Shown here in pieces: positions 45,263 to 54,111 of a stretch of 64,000 nt of DNA. The first letter of the stretch is position 1; each line of letters starts with the position of its first letter. The DNA lies in assembly GCF_001279695.1 (NCBI RefSeq), contig NZ_LGDD01000328.1:62001-126000 (forward strand), written 5' to 3'. Source of the stretch: Streptomyces sp. WM6378. GTDB lineage: Bacteria; Actinomycetota; Actinomycetes; Streptomycetales; Streptomycetaceae. The notes beneath the pieces were generated by a model that saw only the letters and a program-made list of their open reading frames with translations, was not told the DNA's origin and did not search any database. The translations under genes were made by a program, and so were the position numbers.

Positions 45263-46267
45263 TCAGCTCCTGTTTTCTCGGTCGTCGGTTTCCCGGTCGG
45301 CGCGGTGTCCGTCGGCGCTCTCGTCGATCAGTTCCCGCACGGCCTGGGCGACCGTCTCGGGGTACTCCATCATCGCCACGTGCCCGGCATCGGGCAGCGT
45401 GAGGAGCCGCGAGTCACGGAAGGCGGCCGCGGCCCGGCGGGCCATCCGGTACGAGACGAGCTGGTCGCGCTGTCCGTAGACGAGCAGCGTCGGCGCGAGC
45501 ACCCGCTCCGCCTGCCGCCACAGTCCGTGCTGGCCGCCCAGCGTGTACGCGTCCACGATGCCGCGCGCCGAGCGGGTCATCGCGTCCCAGAAATACGGGA
45601 GCTGGAGGCGTCGCTCCATCTCCTGGACCGCGGCCTCGAACCCCTCGGGGCTCACCCGCCCGGGGTCGCCGTAACAGAGCGCCATCACGCCCCGGGTGCG
45701 GTCCTCCGCAGTCCAGTCCCGGCTCAGCTTCGCGAACAGGGAGGCGACGCCGGGCAGCGCTATCAGCGCGGTCGGCCAGGCGCTGCGCTGCACGCGGATC
45801 TCCGGCAGCGCGGGCGAGATGAGGGTGAGGGTGCGCACCAGGTCGGGGCGTACGGCCGCGACGCGGGTCGAGACGGCGCCGCCCAGCGAGTTGGCGATGA
45901 GGTGGACCGGGCCGCGGCCCGCCGAGTCGAGCAGGCGGATCACGGCGCGGGCGTGGCCGGTGACCGAGTAGTTGCCGTCGTCCGGTGGCGGGGAGTCCCC
46001 GAACCCGGGCAGATCGAGCGCCTCGCCGTCCAGGCGGTCGGCGAGCAGCGGCATCAGCGTCGACCAGTTCTGCGAGGAACCGCCGAGCCCGTGGACGTAC
46101 AGCGCGGGTTCGAGGCCAGGGCCGGTGCCGGGACGCGACCGGATGGTCAGGGTGAGGCCGGGCAGGCTCACGGAGCGCAGCTCCTCGCCCTCAGCGACCC
46201 TGACCGCGCCCACCCGTGGTGCCAGGGAGGCGGCGGCGAGGGTTTCCGGCAGCTCGGTCGAAGACAT
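45263..46267 (-). CDS. Alpha/beta hydrolase
   Basis: 334 residues. HGLGGSSQNW forms the oxyanion loop, the nucleophile motif is ANSLGG (Ser in a GxSxG variant with Ala first), with YGQRDQLV and DAGHVAMME as the acid and histidine blocks. Substrate unknown; the family includes esterases and C-C hydrolases. A TAACAT sequence ends six bases before the ATG, so the message may be leaderless. It probably forms a two-gene unit with the DUF3152 gene. Confidence 0.88.
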   Translation of the reverse strand: MSSTELPETLAAASLAPRVGAVRVAEGEELRSVSLPGLTLTIRSRPGTGPGLEPALYVHGLGGSSQNWSTLMPLLADRLDGEALDLPGFGDSPPPDDGNYSVTGHARAVIRLLDSAGRGPVHLIANSLGGAVSTRVAAVRPDLVRTLTLISPALPEIRVQRSAWPTALIALPGVASLFAKLSRDWTAEDRTRGVMALCYGDPGRVSPEGFEAAVQEMERRLQLPYFWDAMTRSARGIVDAYTLGGQHGLWRQAERVLAPTLLVYGQRDQLVSYRMARRAAAAFRDSRLLTLPDAGHVAMMEYPETVAQAVRELIDESADGHRADRETDDRENRS

Positions 46268-46402
46268 GCGGCAATGTTACGAGACGATCACACCGTGGTT
46301 CATGTGTTCGCCGTCACAGGCCGTATAGCGCCTTCCCCGGGGAACTCCTAGGCTCATAAGGGAGCCCCCGAATCACTCGAAGTGTAGGAAAAGGGAGCAG
46401 CC

Positions 46403-46624
46403 ATGTCCGTCGATCCCAGCGATCCGGAAACCTTCCAGGACGAAGACGACGACACCGCGGAACTGTCCGAGGAGACCAACGAGGCGGACGCGGCCGAACA
46501 GCACAAGGACGTACGGCAGGACCACGACGACCCGCTGACCCGCGTCGACCCCGGCGCCGCCAACGAGGCCGACGCCGTCGAACAGGCGCGCGTGGTCGCC
46601 CTCGACGAGGACGACTACCGATGA
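46403..46624 (+). CDS. Small highly acidic protein
   Basis: 73 residues, about one third Asp/Glu, with repeated NEADAAEQ and NEADAVEQ segments. ATG follows AAGGGAG, a good ribosome site. No family recognised; predicted disordered and cytosolic. It precedes the TetR gene in the same orientation. Confidence 0.75.
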   Translation: MSVDPSDPETFQDEDDDTAELSEETNEADAAEQHKDVRQDHDDPLTRVDPGAANEADAVEQARVVALDEDDYR

Positions 46625-46769
46625 TTTGTTCGGTTTCCCGCGGGTATCTCCGGCTACCCAGCGCGTCCGGTCCGTGAAATTCTGCGTTCGCACCGCGCAC
46701 AGCCGGGTTACCCAAAAGTACGATGGCGGCGCGCGTACATCGCGCACCAGAACAACTTTGGGAGGCGGC

Positions 46770-47411
46770 GTGACAGCCATCGAGCAGACCGAGGCGGCGC
46801 GCCCGCGAGGCACGCGCCTGCCGCGCCGGGCCCGCCGCAATCAGCTTCTGGGCGCGGCCCAGGAGGTTTTCGTCGCACAGGGTTACCACGCGGCCGCGAT
46901 GGACGACATCGCGGAGCGCGCGGGCGTCTCCAAGCCGGTGCTCTACCAGCACTTCCCCGGCAAGCTGGAGCTCTACCTGGCCCTGCTTGACCAGCACTGC
47001 GAGTCACTCCTGCACGCGGTCCGCACCGCTCTGGCGTCGACCTCGGACAACAAGCTCCGCGTCGCCGCGACCATGGACGCCTATTTCGCGTACGTCGAGG
47101 ACGAGGGCGGCGCGTTCCGGCTCGTCTTCGAGTCGGACCTGACCAACGAGCCCGCCGTGCGCGAGCGCGTGGACCGGGTCAGCCTCCAGTGCGCCGAGGC
47201 CATCTCGGACGTCATCGCCGAGGACACCGGCCTCTCCAAGGACGAGTCGATGCTGCTCGCCGTGGGTCTGGGCGGGGTTTCCCAGGTGGTGGCCCGCTAC
47301 TGGCTCTCCAGCGAGTCGGCCATCCCCCGCGACCAGGCGGTCCAGCTCCTCACCTCGCTCGCCTGGCGCGGTATCGCGGGCTTCCCGCTGCACGGCACCG
47401 AGGGCCACTGA
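46770..47411 (+). CDS. TetR-family transcriptional regulator
   Basis: 213 residues from a GTG at 46770 with GGGAGGCG upstream. The N-terminal helix-turn-helix (RNQLLGAAQEVFVAQGYHAA then DDIAERAGVSKPVLYQHFPG) is textbook TetR; the C-terminal ligand domain is of the type conserved next to DUF3107 genes in actinobacteria. A long frame upstream of the GTG (from 46626) is not protein-like. Targets and ligand unknown. Confidence 0.93.
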   Translation: MTAIEQTEAARPRGTRLPRRARRNQLLGAAQEVFVAQGYHAAAMDDIAERAGVSKPVLYQHFPGKLELYLALLDQHCESLLHAVRTALASTSDNKLRVAATMDAYFAYVEDEGGAFRLVFESDLTNEPAVRERVDRVSLQCAEAISDVIAEDTGLSKDESMLLAVGLGGVSQVVARYWLSSESAIPRDQAVQLLTSLAWRGIAGFPLHGTEGH

Positions 47412-47552
47412 GCGGCCGGCGCGCGTTCATTCCTGAATTCTGTTCGCTCCTGGCGTTCTGCGACCGGCCATTTCCTGTCGCCTCCCCGGGCTAATGTGTG
47501 CAGCGTACGGCGCGGCTGACCGCGCACCGCACGAGGTCGGAGGGACATAGCC

Positions 47553-47780
47553 GTGGAGGTCAAGATCGGCGTGCAGCACGCACCCCGGGAGATCGTTCTG
47601 GAGAGCGGGCAGTCCGCCGAAGAAGTCGAGAGCGCGGTATCCGACGCCCTCGGCGGCAAGGCGCAGCTGCTCAGCCTCACGGACGACAAGGGCCGCAAGG
47701 TCCTGGTACCGGCCGACAAGATCGCATACGTGGAAATCGGCGAGCCGGCGGTCCGCCGCGTGGGCTTCGGCGCGCTGTAG
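47553..47780 (+). CDS. DUF3107 family small protein
   Basis: 75 residues from a GTG at 47553 preceded by GGAGGG. The sequence VKIGVQHAPREIVLESGQSA and the central VLVPADKIAYVEIG match DUF3107, small conserved actinobacterial proteins (TB9.4 in M. tuberculosis) of unknown function. It follows the TetR gene as in mycobacteria and ends at a strong terminator. Confidence 0.9.
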   Translation: MEVKIGVQHAPREIVLESGQSAEEVESAVSDALGGKAQLLSLTDDKGRKVLVPADKIAYVEIGEPAVRRVGFGAL

Positions 47781-47797
47781 TACACAAGGACACCGAA

Positions 47798-47840
47798 GAA
47801 GGGGTGTCACCAGTGATCACTGGTGACACCCCTTCTTTTT
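47798..47840. terminator. Perfect palindromic terminator
   Basis: 38-base perfect inverted repeat (47798-47835; arms GAAGGGGTGTCACCAG) followed by TTTTT, between the DUF3107 gene and the convergent acyltransferase pseudogene. Confidence 0.9.
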
Positions 47841-47859
47841 CCTTTTCGAAGGATCTTGC

Positions 47860-48981
47860 TCAGTGGACCCCCGCACCGTGCAGGGGCCGCCGCTCTTCGG
47901 GAGCCCCCGGAAGCGAGGGCCCCGGCCGGTCCTGCCGACGGGCCGGAGAGTTGAGGCGTACGTCTTGGATGCCGCGCTTCATGGAATCGCGGACCCACTT
48001 GCCGACGGGGCGCTCCACATGGCGGTGGATGAGCCAGGCGGTGGCCGTCATCAGCGCGATCACCGAAGCCACCAGGACCGGGGCGGGGAGCCGGTCGCGG
48101 AAATGGTGGATCAGCGTCATGCCGATGAACATGTGGATCAAATACAGCGGATAAGTGATCGCTCCGGCGATGGAGAGCCACCTCCACCGCACCTTGTCGA
48201 AGACGCCGAGGGCGATAGCACCGACCACCGCGAACCCGGCGATGATGATCAGCCGGACCGGCCAGGTCGGCAGGTGCTCGGCGGCGACGTGCCCGAGGTT
48301 GCTGGCCATGCGGTAGCCGATGTACCGCTGCGCGAGCAGCAGTTGGAACAGGACGATGCCCCAGAGCAGCGCGTTCGGCCCGAAACGGCGCATCAGGTAG
48401 AAGGCGATGCCCGCGATGAAGAACGGCGCGTACTGCGGCATCGCGAACGCCGCGAGCGCCGGGAAGCCGAGGCTGGGGGCCAGGGCCGCCGCCACCGTCC
48501 ACACCCCGCAGAAGACGAGCAGGTTGCGATAGGTGACCCCGCAGAGCACCACGATCGCCATCAGGACGTAGAACTTGAGCTCCACGAAGAGCGTCCAGTA
48601 CACGTCGTCGACGTTGGTTGACGATCACGTCGTCCCAGCCACGTATCGACGTGATCTCCGGCCATTCGTCGACGACCAGCGCGGTCAGCGGTACCGCGAC
48701 CCAGTAGGCCGGAAACAGCCGGGAAACCCGCGATACGGCGAAGTCGCCGAGGCTGCGGCCCCACACGCTCATACAGATGACGAAGCCGCTGACCAGGAAG
48801 AAAACCTCGACACCGAGCCAGCCGAACTCGGCGAACCTGTGCAGCGTCGGGAAGACCGTCACCGGGTCGTGTCCCCAGGGTCTGCTCAGCGCGAGGTAGT
48901 GGTAGCAGACCACCATCAGGGCGGCGACGAGCCGGAGCCCGTCCAACGCTGCGAGTCTGGGCACCGGCCGACGCTGGCTCA
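47860..48981 (-). pseudogene. Acyltransferase 3 family membrane protein, frameshifted
   Basis: The N-terminal part from ATG 48981 (LAALDGLRLVAALMVVCYHY, GVEVFFLVSGFVICMSVWGR, EWPEITSIRGWDDVIVN) is in one frame; the C-terminal part (VYWTLFVELKFYVL to the end at 47860, with TYPLYLIHMFIGMTLIHHF) is in another. The switch is at 48595-48630, where roughly 15-20 residues normally present between these two blocks are missing. The sequence GACGACGTG occurs on both sides of the junction, so slippage or recombination between short repeats may have caused the deletion. The product would be nonfunctional unless a sequencing error is involved. Confidence 0.8.
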
Positions 48982-49131
48982 TGGTGTGACCGTAAGCACA
49001 TAAAAATCGGGTCCGGCCAAGGACACGCCCGCGTTGCTTCCTCCCAGTGAGGGGAGGGTTGCGTTCCGCGAGGCTCGGGTAGGACGGCTGTGACTGGATC
49101 CGCCCTGGCCGACCCATGGGAGGCGACGCAC

Positions 49132-49395
49132 ATGCTCCTTGAAGCCCTTGGCTCCGTACTGCTGGGATTCGCCCTCGCGTGGGCCGCCGCGGCCCGGCTG
49201 TCCCACCGGCTGCCCGACCGCCGCATCGTTCTGTCCGTCGGCCCGCTCGCCGGTCTTTTCGGCGCGTTCCTGACCCACTCGGCGATCGGCCCGGGGCACG
49301 GGGTGACGACGGTGCTCGGCGCGACCTTCGTCGCGTCCGTCCTGCTCTCGCTGCTGCTGCGGCCGACGCGCCGCCTGCGCCGGTCAGCGGCGTAG
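49132..49395 (+). CDS. Small membrane protein
   Basis: 87 residues with two to three hydrophobic helices (LLGFALAWAAAARL, VLSVGPLAGLFGAFLTHSAI, TVLGATFVASVLLSLLL) and a basic C-terminus. ATG at 49132 chosen for the GGGAGG eight bases upstream; a GTG at 49090 is in frame. No family recognised. Convergent with the ferritin-like gene. Confidence 0.75.
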   Translation: MLLEALGSVLLGFALAWAAAARLSHRLPDRRIVLSVGPLAGLFGAFLTHSAIGPGHGVTTVLGATFVASVLLSLLLRPTRRLRRSAA

Positions 49396-49458
49396 GCGGC
49401 GGTTCGGCGACTCGTCGGGCGTCGGCTCGTCAGGCAGGTGACCCTTCGGCGCTACGGA

Positions 49459-50220
49459 TCAGGCCGCGAGACCCAGCGCCGCCATCCGCTTGGTGTGGGC
49501 CTTGGTGATCCGGGTGAACATCTCGCCGACCGCCGCGAGGTCGAAGCCCGCGGCCACCCCGTCGACCCCGCCGACCAGCATCGTCGAGAGCGCGTCGCGC
49601 TCGGCGACCACGCGCTGGGCCTGCGAAAGGGCCTCGCCCATCAGACGCCGCGCCCACAGCGCGAGCCGGCCGCCGACCCGCGGGTCCGCTTCGATCGCGG
49701 CCCGCACCTTCTCCACGGCGAAGTTGCCGTGCCCGGTGTCATCGAGGACCGACAGGACCAGGGAGCGGGTGTCGGAGTCCAGGTGATTGGCGACCTCGCG
49801 GTAGAAGTCACTCGCGATCGAGTCGCCCACATACGCCTTGACCAGGCCTTCCAGCCAGTCCGACGGGGCGGTCTGGTGGTGGAAGTCGTCGAGCGCCTTG
49901 GCGAACGGCTCCATCGCGGCCGTCGGCTCGGCGTCGATCTGCGCGAGCCGGTCCCGCAGCCGCTCGAAGTGGTGGAACTCCGCGGAAGCCATCTTCGCCA
50001 GCTCCGCCTTGTCCGCCAGGGACGGCGCCAGCTTCGCGTCGTCCGCGAGCCGCTCGAAGGCCGCGAGCTCTCCGTAGGCGAGGGCGCCGAGGAGGTCCAC
50101 GACCGCGGCGCGGTACTGGGGAACCGCGGAGGCCGTCGCCCAGTCCTGGGCGGCGATCCCGGTGCGCTCGGGCTCCGGGGTGGTTTCTTCGGCTGCAGTG
50201 GCGTTGTCAGACGTCTCCAT
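49459..50220 (-). CDS. Ferritin-like fold protein
   Basis: 253 residues from ATG at 50220. The helical bundle shows ligand-type residues in AYGELAAFERLADDA, ASAEFHHFERL and DDTGHGNFAVEKV, consistent with a ferritin-like di-iron domain related to the MiaE/tRNA-hydroxylase group. Function in actinobacteria is unknown. It is divergent from the DEAD-box helicase gene, an arrangement also found in mycobacteria. Confidence 0.85.
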   Translation of the reverse strand: METSDNATAAEETTPEPERTGIAAQDWATASAVPQYRAAVVDLLGALAYGELAAFERLADDAKLAPSLADKAELAKMASAEFHHFERLRDRLAQIDAEPTAAMEPFAKALDDFHHQTAPSDWLEGLVKAYVGDSIASDFYREVANHLDSDTRSLVLSVLDDTGHGNFAVEKVRAAIEADPRVGGRLALWARRLMGEALSQAQRVVAERDALSTMLVGGVDGVAAGFDLAAVGEMFTRITKAHTKRMAALGLAA

Positions 50221-50602
50221 AAACCGCACAATAGCCCGCCGGGGACGGGCTGTAAGGGCCTCCTTGCTCACACCCGTCGCACCGGTCCCGCGAATTCTCC
50301 CAACACACATGCGCGAATCCGGGGTACAGTGGTAATGCGCCCGCCGAGTATTTCGACGGGCTGCACGAATGAGGATGCCCGGTCGGTTGCTCCGGTCGGC
50401 TCCGACCCGACAGCCCTCCGCCGGGCACGTTTCAGTACGTGCCACAGAAGAGGGATCCCTCAGCGGCACGAGCGCTTGAGCGACGGCAGTGGTCCCGCGC
50501 CACCCGGCAACACGATCGAATCTGATCCCCGCCGGACGAAATGGGCACGGTACGACCCGCCGCGTTCGCCTCCGTACCGCGTCTCACAGAAGAGGCAGCA
50601 CC
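50221..50602 (+). promoter_or_regulatory. Long untranslated region upstream of the DEAD-box helicase gene
   Basis: 382 bases without a convincing gene. It contains a hairpin GGCACGT-TTCAGT-ACGTGCC (50424-50443) and the sequence CACAGAAGAGG twice, at about 50444-50454 and again just upstream of the start at 50585-50595. Long structured leaders are common for cold-inducible RNA helicases; no known riboswitch was recognised. Confidence 0.45.
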
Positions 50603-52963
50603 CTGACTACGTTCCGAGAGCTCGGGATCCTCCCCGAGACCGCCGAAGCCCTTGAAGCCGTCGGCATCGTGTCCCCGTTCCCCATCCAGGAGATGACGCT
50701 CCCCGTAGCGCTCTCCGGCACCGACATCATCGGGCAGGCCAAGACCGGCACCGGCAAGACGCTCGGCTTCGGTCTGCCGATCCTTGAGCGGGTCACCGTC
50801 CCCGCCGACGTCGAGGCGGGCCGGGCCACGCCCGAGCGGCTCACCAACACCCCGCAGGCCCTCGTCGTCGTACCGACGCGCGAGCTGTGCCAGCAGGTCA
50901 CCAACGACCTCCTCACCGCGGGCAAGGTCCGCAACGTGCGCGTGCTCGCCATCTACGGCGGCCGGGCGTACGAGCCCCAGGTCGAGGCGCTCAAGAAGGG
51001 CGTCGACGTGATCGTCGGCACCCCGGGCCGCCTGCTCGACCTCGCCGGGCAGAAGAAGCTCGACCTCTCCCACGTCAAGGCGCTCGTCCTCGACGAGGCC
51101 GACGAGATGCTCGACCTCGGCTTCCTGCCCGACGTCGAGAAGATCATCCAGCTGCTTCCGCCGAAGCGGCAGACGATGCTTTTCTCCGCGACCATGCCGG
51201 GCGCCGTCATCGGCCTCGCCCGCCGCTACATGTCGCAGCCGACGCACATCCGCGCCACCTCGCCGGACGACGAGGGCACGACCGTCGCCAACACCGAGCA
51301 GTTCGTCTACCGCGCCCACTCCATGGACAAGCCGGAGATGGTCGCGCGCATACTGCAGGCCGAGGGCCGCGGGCTCGCGATGATCTTCTGCCGTACGAAG
51401 CGGACCGCCGCGGACATCGCCGAGCAGCTCGCCAAGCGCGGCTTCGCCTCCGGCGCGGTCCACGGCGACCTCGGCCAGGGCGCCCGCGAGCAGGCGCTGC
51501 GCGCCTTCCGCAACGGCAAGGTCGACGTGCTGGTCTGCACCGATGTCGCGGCCCGCGGCATCGACGTCGACGGTGTCACGCACGTCATCAACTACCAGTC
51601 GCCGGAGGAGGAGAAGACCTACCTCCACCGCATCGGCCGCACCGGCCGCGCGGGCAAGAAGGGCATCGCGATCACGCTGGTCGACTGGGACGACATCCCG
51701 CGCTGGCAGCTGATCAACAAGGCGCTCGACCTGAAGTTCCCCGACCCGGTCGAGACGTACTCCACGTCGCCGCACCTGTTCGAGGAGCTGAAGATCCCGG
51801 CGGGCACGAAGGGCGTACTGCCCCGGGGCGAGCGCACCCGCGCGGGCCTCGCGGCCGAAGAGGTCGAGGACCTCGGCGAGACCGGTGGGCGCGGACGCAG
51901 GTCCGCCGCCGCGGCTCCCGTCGTCACCGAGGAGCGCCCGGCCCGTACGCGTACGCCGCGTCAGCGTCGCCGCACCCGCGGCGGCTCGCAGGCGGACGGC
52001 GTCGAGACCGCGGCCACAGCTCCCGTCGCGGCTCCGGTCGCCGAGGCCGCCGCAGCCACCGAGACGGTGGCCGAGCCGCGCACGCCGCGTCGTCGTCGCC
52101 GTACCCGTGTGGGTGCGCCGTCGGCCGTGCCGCAGGCCGCTGCCGCCGCGCCGGTGATCGAGACGGCTCCGGTCGCGGTGGTCGCCGAGCCCGCCACCGT
52201 CGTCAAGGCCGAGCCGCGCCGTCGTTCCGCGCCGGTCGCCGCCGCGCCCGTCGTCGAGCCGGTCCAGGCCAAGGCGCGCCGTCGCCCGGTGCGCAAGGTC
52301 AAGCCGGCCTCCGAGGTCGGTTTCGTGACGCCGGAGTCGGCCGCGCTGGAGCTGGCCAGGGCCGCGAAGGCCAAGACCACCGCCGCGATCACCGAGGTCG
52401 CCGCGGCTCCGGCCGCCGCGGTCGCGGTCGAGGAAGCGCCGGTCAAGCCGCGCCGTACGCGGGCGAAGAAGGCGGCGGAGATCGTCGCCGAGACGGTCGA
52501 GGCCGCTGCGGTCGTCGAGACCGAGGCCCCGGTCAAGCCCCGCCGCACCCGCGCCAAGAAGGTCGCCGAGGTCGCCCCCGAGGCGGTCGTCGAAGCGGCC
52601 GTCGAGGCGGAGGCTCCGGTGAAGCCGCGCCGCACGCGCAAGAAGGCGGCGGAGGCCGTCGTCGAGACGGTCGAGGCCGTCGTCGAGGTCGAGGCACCCG
52701 CCAAGCCCCGCCGCACCCGGGCCAAGAAGGTCGCCGAGGCTGCCCCCGAGGCAGCCGAGGCTCCGGCCGCGCCGCGTCGGACCCGGGCCAAGAAGGTCGC
52801 CGAGGTCGCCCCCGAGGCGGCCGTCGAGGCGGAGGCTCCGGTGAAGCCGCGCCGCACGCGCAAGAAGGCCGCCGAGCCCGTGGTCGAGGCCGTCGAGACC
52901 GAGGCCCCGGCGAAGCCGCGCCGCACCCGCGCGAAGAAGGCGGCGGTCGCGCCCGAGGCGTAA
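50603..52963 (+). CDS. DEAD-box RNA helicase with repetitive basic C-terminal tail
   Basis: About 786 residues. The conserved core begins TTFRELGILPETAEALEAVG directly after a CTG codon at 50603 that follows AGAGG; no ATG/GTG is well placed, so CTG initiation is likely (GTG at 50489 is the alternative). All helicase motifs are intact: AKTGTGKT, PTRELC, DEADEML, SATMP, CTDVAARGID and HRIGRTGRAG. From about residue 415 the tail is Ala/Pro/Glu/Val-rich with seven copies of a KPRRTRAKKA-type unit, likely RNA-binding and disordered. RhlE/CsdA-like enzymes act in ribosome assembly and RNA decay. Confidence 0.9.
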   Translation: MTTFRELGILPETAEALEAVGIVSPFPIQEMTLPVALSGTDIIGQAKTGTGKTLGFGLPILERVTVPADVEAGRATPERLTNTPQALVVVPTRELCQQVTNDLLTAGKVRNVRVLAIYGGRAYEPQVEALKKGVDVIVGTPGRLLDLAGQKKLDLSHVKALVLDEADEMLDLGFLPDVEKIIQLLPPKRQTMLFSATMPGAVIGLARRYMSQPTHIRATSPDDEGTTVANTEQFVYRAHSMDKPEMVARILQAEGRGLAMIFCRTKRTAADIAEQLAKRGFASGAVHGDLGQGAREQALRAFRNGKVDVLVCTDVAARGIDVDGVTHVINYQSPEEEKTYLHRIGRTGRAGKKGIAITLVDWDDIPRWQLINKALDLKFPDPVETYSTSPHLFEELKIPAGTKGVLPRGERTRAGLAAEEVEDLGETGGRGRRSAAAAPVVTEERPARTRTPRQRRRTRGGSQADGVETAATAPVAAPVAEAAAATETVAEPRTPRRRRRTRVGAPSAVPQAAAAAPVIETAPVAVVAEPATVVKAEPRRRSAPVAAAPVVEPVQAKARRRPVRKVKPASEVGFVTPESAALELARAAKAKTTAAITEVAAAPAAAVAVEEAPVKPRRTRAKKAAEIVAETVEAAAVVETEAPVKPRRTRAKKVAEVAPEAVVEAAVEAEAPVKPRRTRKKAAEAVVETVEAVVEVEAPAKPRRTRAKKVAEAAPEAAEAPAAPRRTRAKKVAEVAPEAAVEAEAPVKPRRTRKKAAEPVVEAVETEAPAKPRRTRAKKAAVAPEA
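52440..52960 (+). repeat. Repeats encoding seven PRRTR(A)KK units
   Basis: Imperfect tandem units of 60-100 bases each encode [VA]KPRRTR(A)KK followed by an acidic/Ala stretch. The DNA repeats are in frame and GC-rich, unlike the AT-leaning adnB repeat. Confidence 0.8.
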
Positions 52964-52977
52964 CCAGCACCACCCGA

Positions 52978-53013
52978 AACGGCCCGGTTCCCCTGTGGGG
53001 GTGCCGGGCCGTT
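52978..53013 (+). terminator. Terminator after the DEAD-box helicase gene
   Basis: AACGGCCCGG (52978-52987) pairs with CCGGGCCGTT (53004-53013), 15 bases after the stop codon. Confidence 0.8.
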
Positions 53014-53075
53014 CGCGCTGCCTTGAACAGGTTGGCGAACCAGGCTCTCGGAGGCAGGCCGGATACGCTCTACTC

Positions 53076-53960
53076 ATGAGTAAGCCGCGCTCCCTCGACC
53101 TTCCGGCGCGTACGCGTGCGTACCGACTGGCCACCCCCCGCCAGGAGTTCGCCGTCCTGGACTCACGGCCCGACGGTGCCATGCGCGGCACTGTGCTGCT
53201 GGTGCCCGGGTACACCGGGAGCAAGGAGGACTTCCTCGGGCTCCTCGATCCGCTCGCGGACGCCGGGTACCGGGCCGTGGCGGTCGACGGGCGCGGGCAG
53301 TTCGAGAGCCCGGGGCCGCAGCGCATGTCCGGCTACACCCCGCGCGCCCTCGGCGGCGACGTACTCGCACAGGTCGCGGCGCTGGGCGACGGCCCCGTGC
53401 ACCTCGTCGGCCACTCCTTCGGCGGCTTCGTGGCCCGGTCCGCGGCCCGCCTCGACCCGTCCCCGTTCCTCTCTCTGACGCTGCTGTCGTCCGGCCCCGG
53501 CCGGGTCGGCCCCGAGCAGCGCACCAAGATCCGGATGCTCCGGGCGGCGCTGCCGGTGCTTCCGCCGTCGTGGGTGTGGGCGGCGACGCAGTGGCTGGAC
53601 GGCCGGGACCCGGCGTACGTTCCGGACCCGCCGGAGATCGAGGCGTTCCTTGAACGGCGCTGGTTCAGCACGCAGCCCGCCCAACTCATCGCGACGGGGC
53701 GGCAGTTGAGGGTGGAGCCGGACCGCACGGAGGGCCTCGCGGCGCTGCCGCTGCCCCTCCACGTGGCGTACGGGTCCGGCGAGACGGTGTGGGCGGTGAG
53801 CGAGCTGGCCCACATGGCCCGCAGCGTGAACGCGCGGCACACGGTGATCCGGGGCGCGGACCACTCCCCCAACGTCTCCCATCCGGGGGTGCTGGTGGGG
53901 GCGATGACGGAGTTCTGGTCAACGGTGACAACCGGCCCCACCGCGCCGGCGGCCCCCTGA
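53076..53960 (+). CDS. Alpha/beta hydrolase
   Basis: 294 residues from ATG at 53076. Motifs: LLVPGYTGSKEDF (oxyanion), VDGRGQFESPG, nucleophile GHSFGG, and a late GADHSPNVSHPG histidine. Likely a cytosolic lipase/esterase-like enzyme; substrate not inferable. Stands alone between terminators. Confidence 0.88.
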   Translation: MSKPRSLDLPARTRAYRLATPRQEFAVLDSRPDGAMRGTVLLVPGYTGSKEDFLGLLDPLADAGYRAVAVDGRGQFESPGPQRMSGYTPRALGGDVLAQVAALGDGPVHLVGHSFGGFVARSAARLDPSPFLSLTLLSSGPGRVGPEQRTKIRMLRAALPVLPPSWVWAATQWLDGRDPAYVPDPPEIEAFLERRWFSTQPAQLIATGRQLRVEPDRTEGLAALPLPLHVAYGSGETVWAVSELAHMARSVNARHTVIRGADHSPNVSHPGVLVGAMTEFWSTVTTGPTAPAAP

Positions 53961-54023
53961 GCGCTCCCGCGTCTTTGCCGTCCGCCTGCGGACCGCACCA
54001 CGCGGCGGAGCCGCGATGGGGGT

Positions 54024-54056
54024 CCCCCCTGTTCGAGCGAAGCCGAGAACTTGGGG
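54024..54056. repeat. Dispersed hairpin element after hydrolase gene
   Basis: Stem-loop CCCC..GTTC(GAGCGAAGCCGA)GAAC..GGGG. A very similar hairpin is, from memory, common in intergenic Streptomyces DNA and probably serves as a terminator between the convergent hydrolase and NYN genes. Confidence 0.5.
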
Positions 54057-54111
54057 AAGCGACCAGCCCCTCGACGGGCCGCGGTCGAAGCGACCGCACC
54101 CCGCAGAACGC

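Noticed and set aside
46626..46769. N-terminal extension of the TetR regulator
   Set aside because: Residues before the GTG at 46770 are not TetR-like and the GTG has a clear ribosome site.
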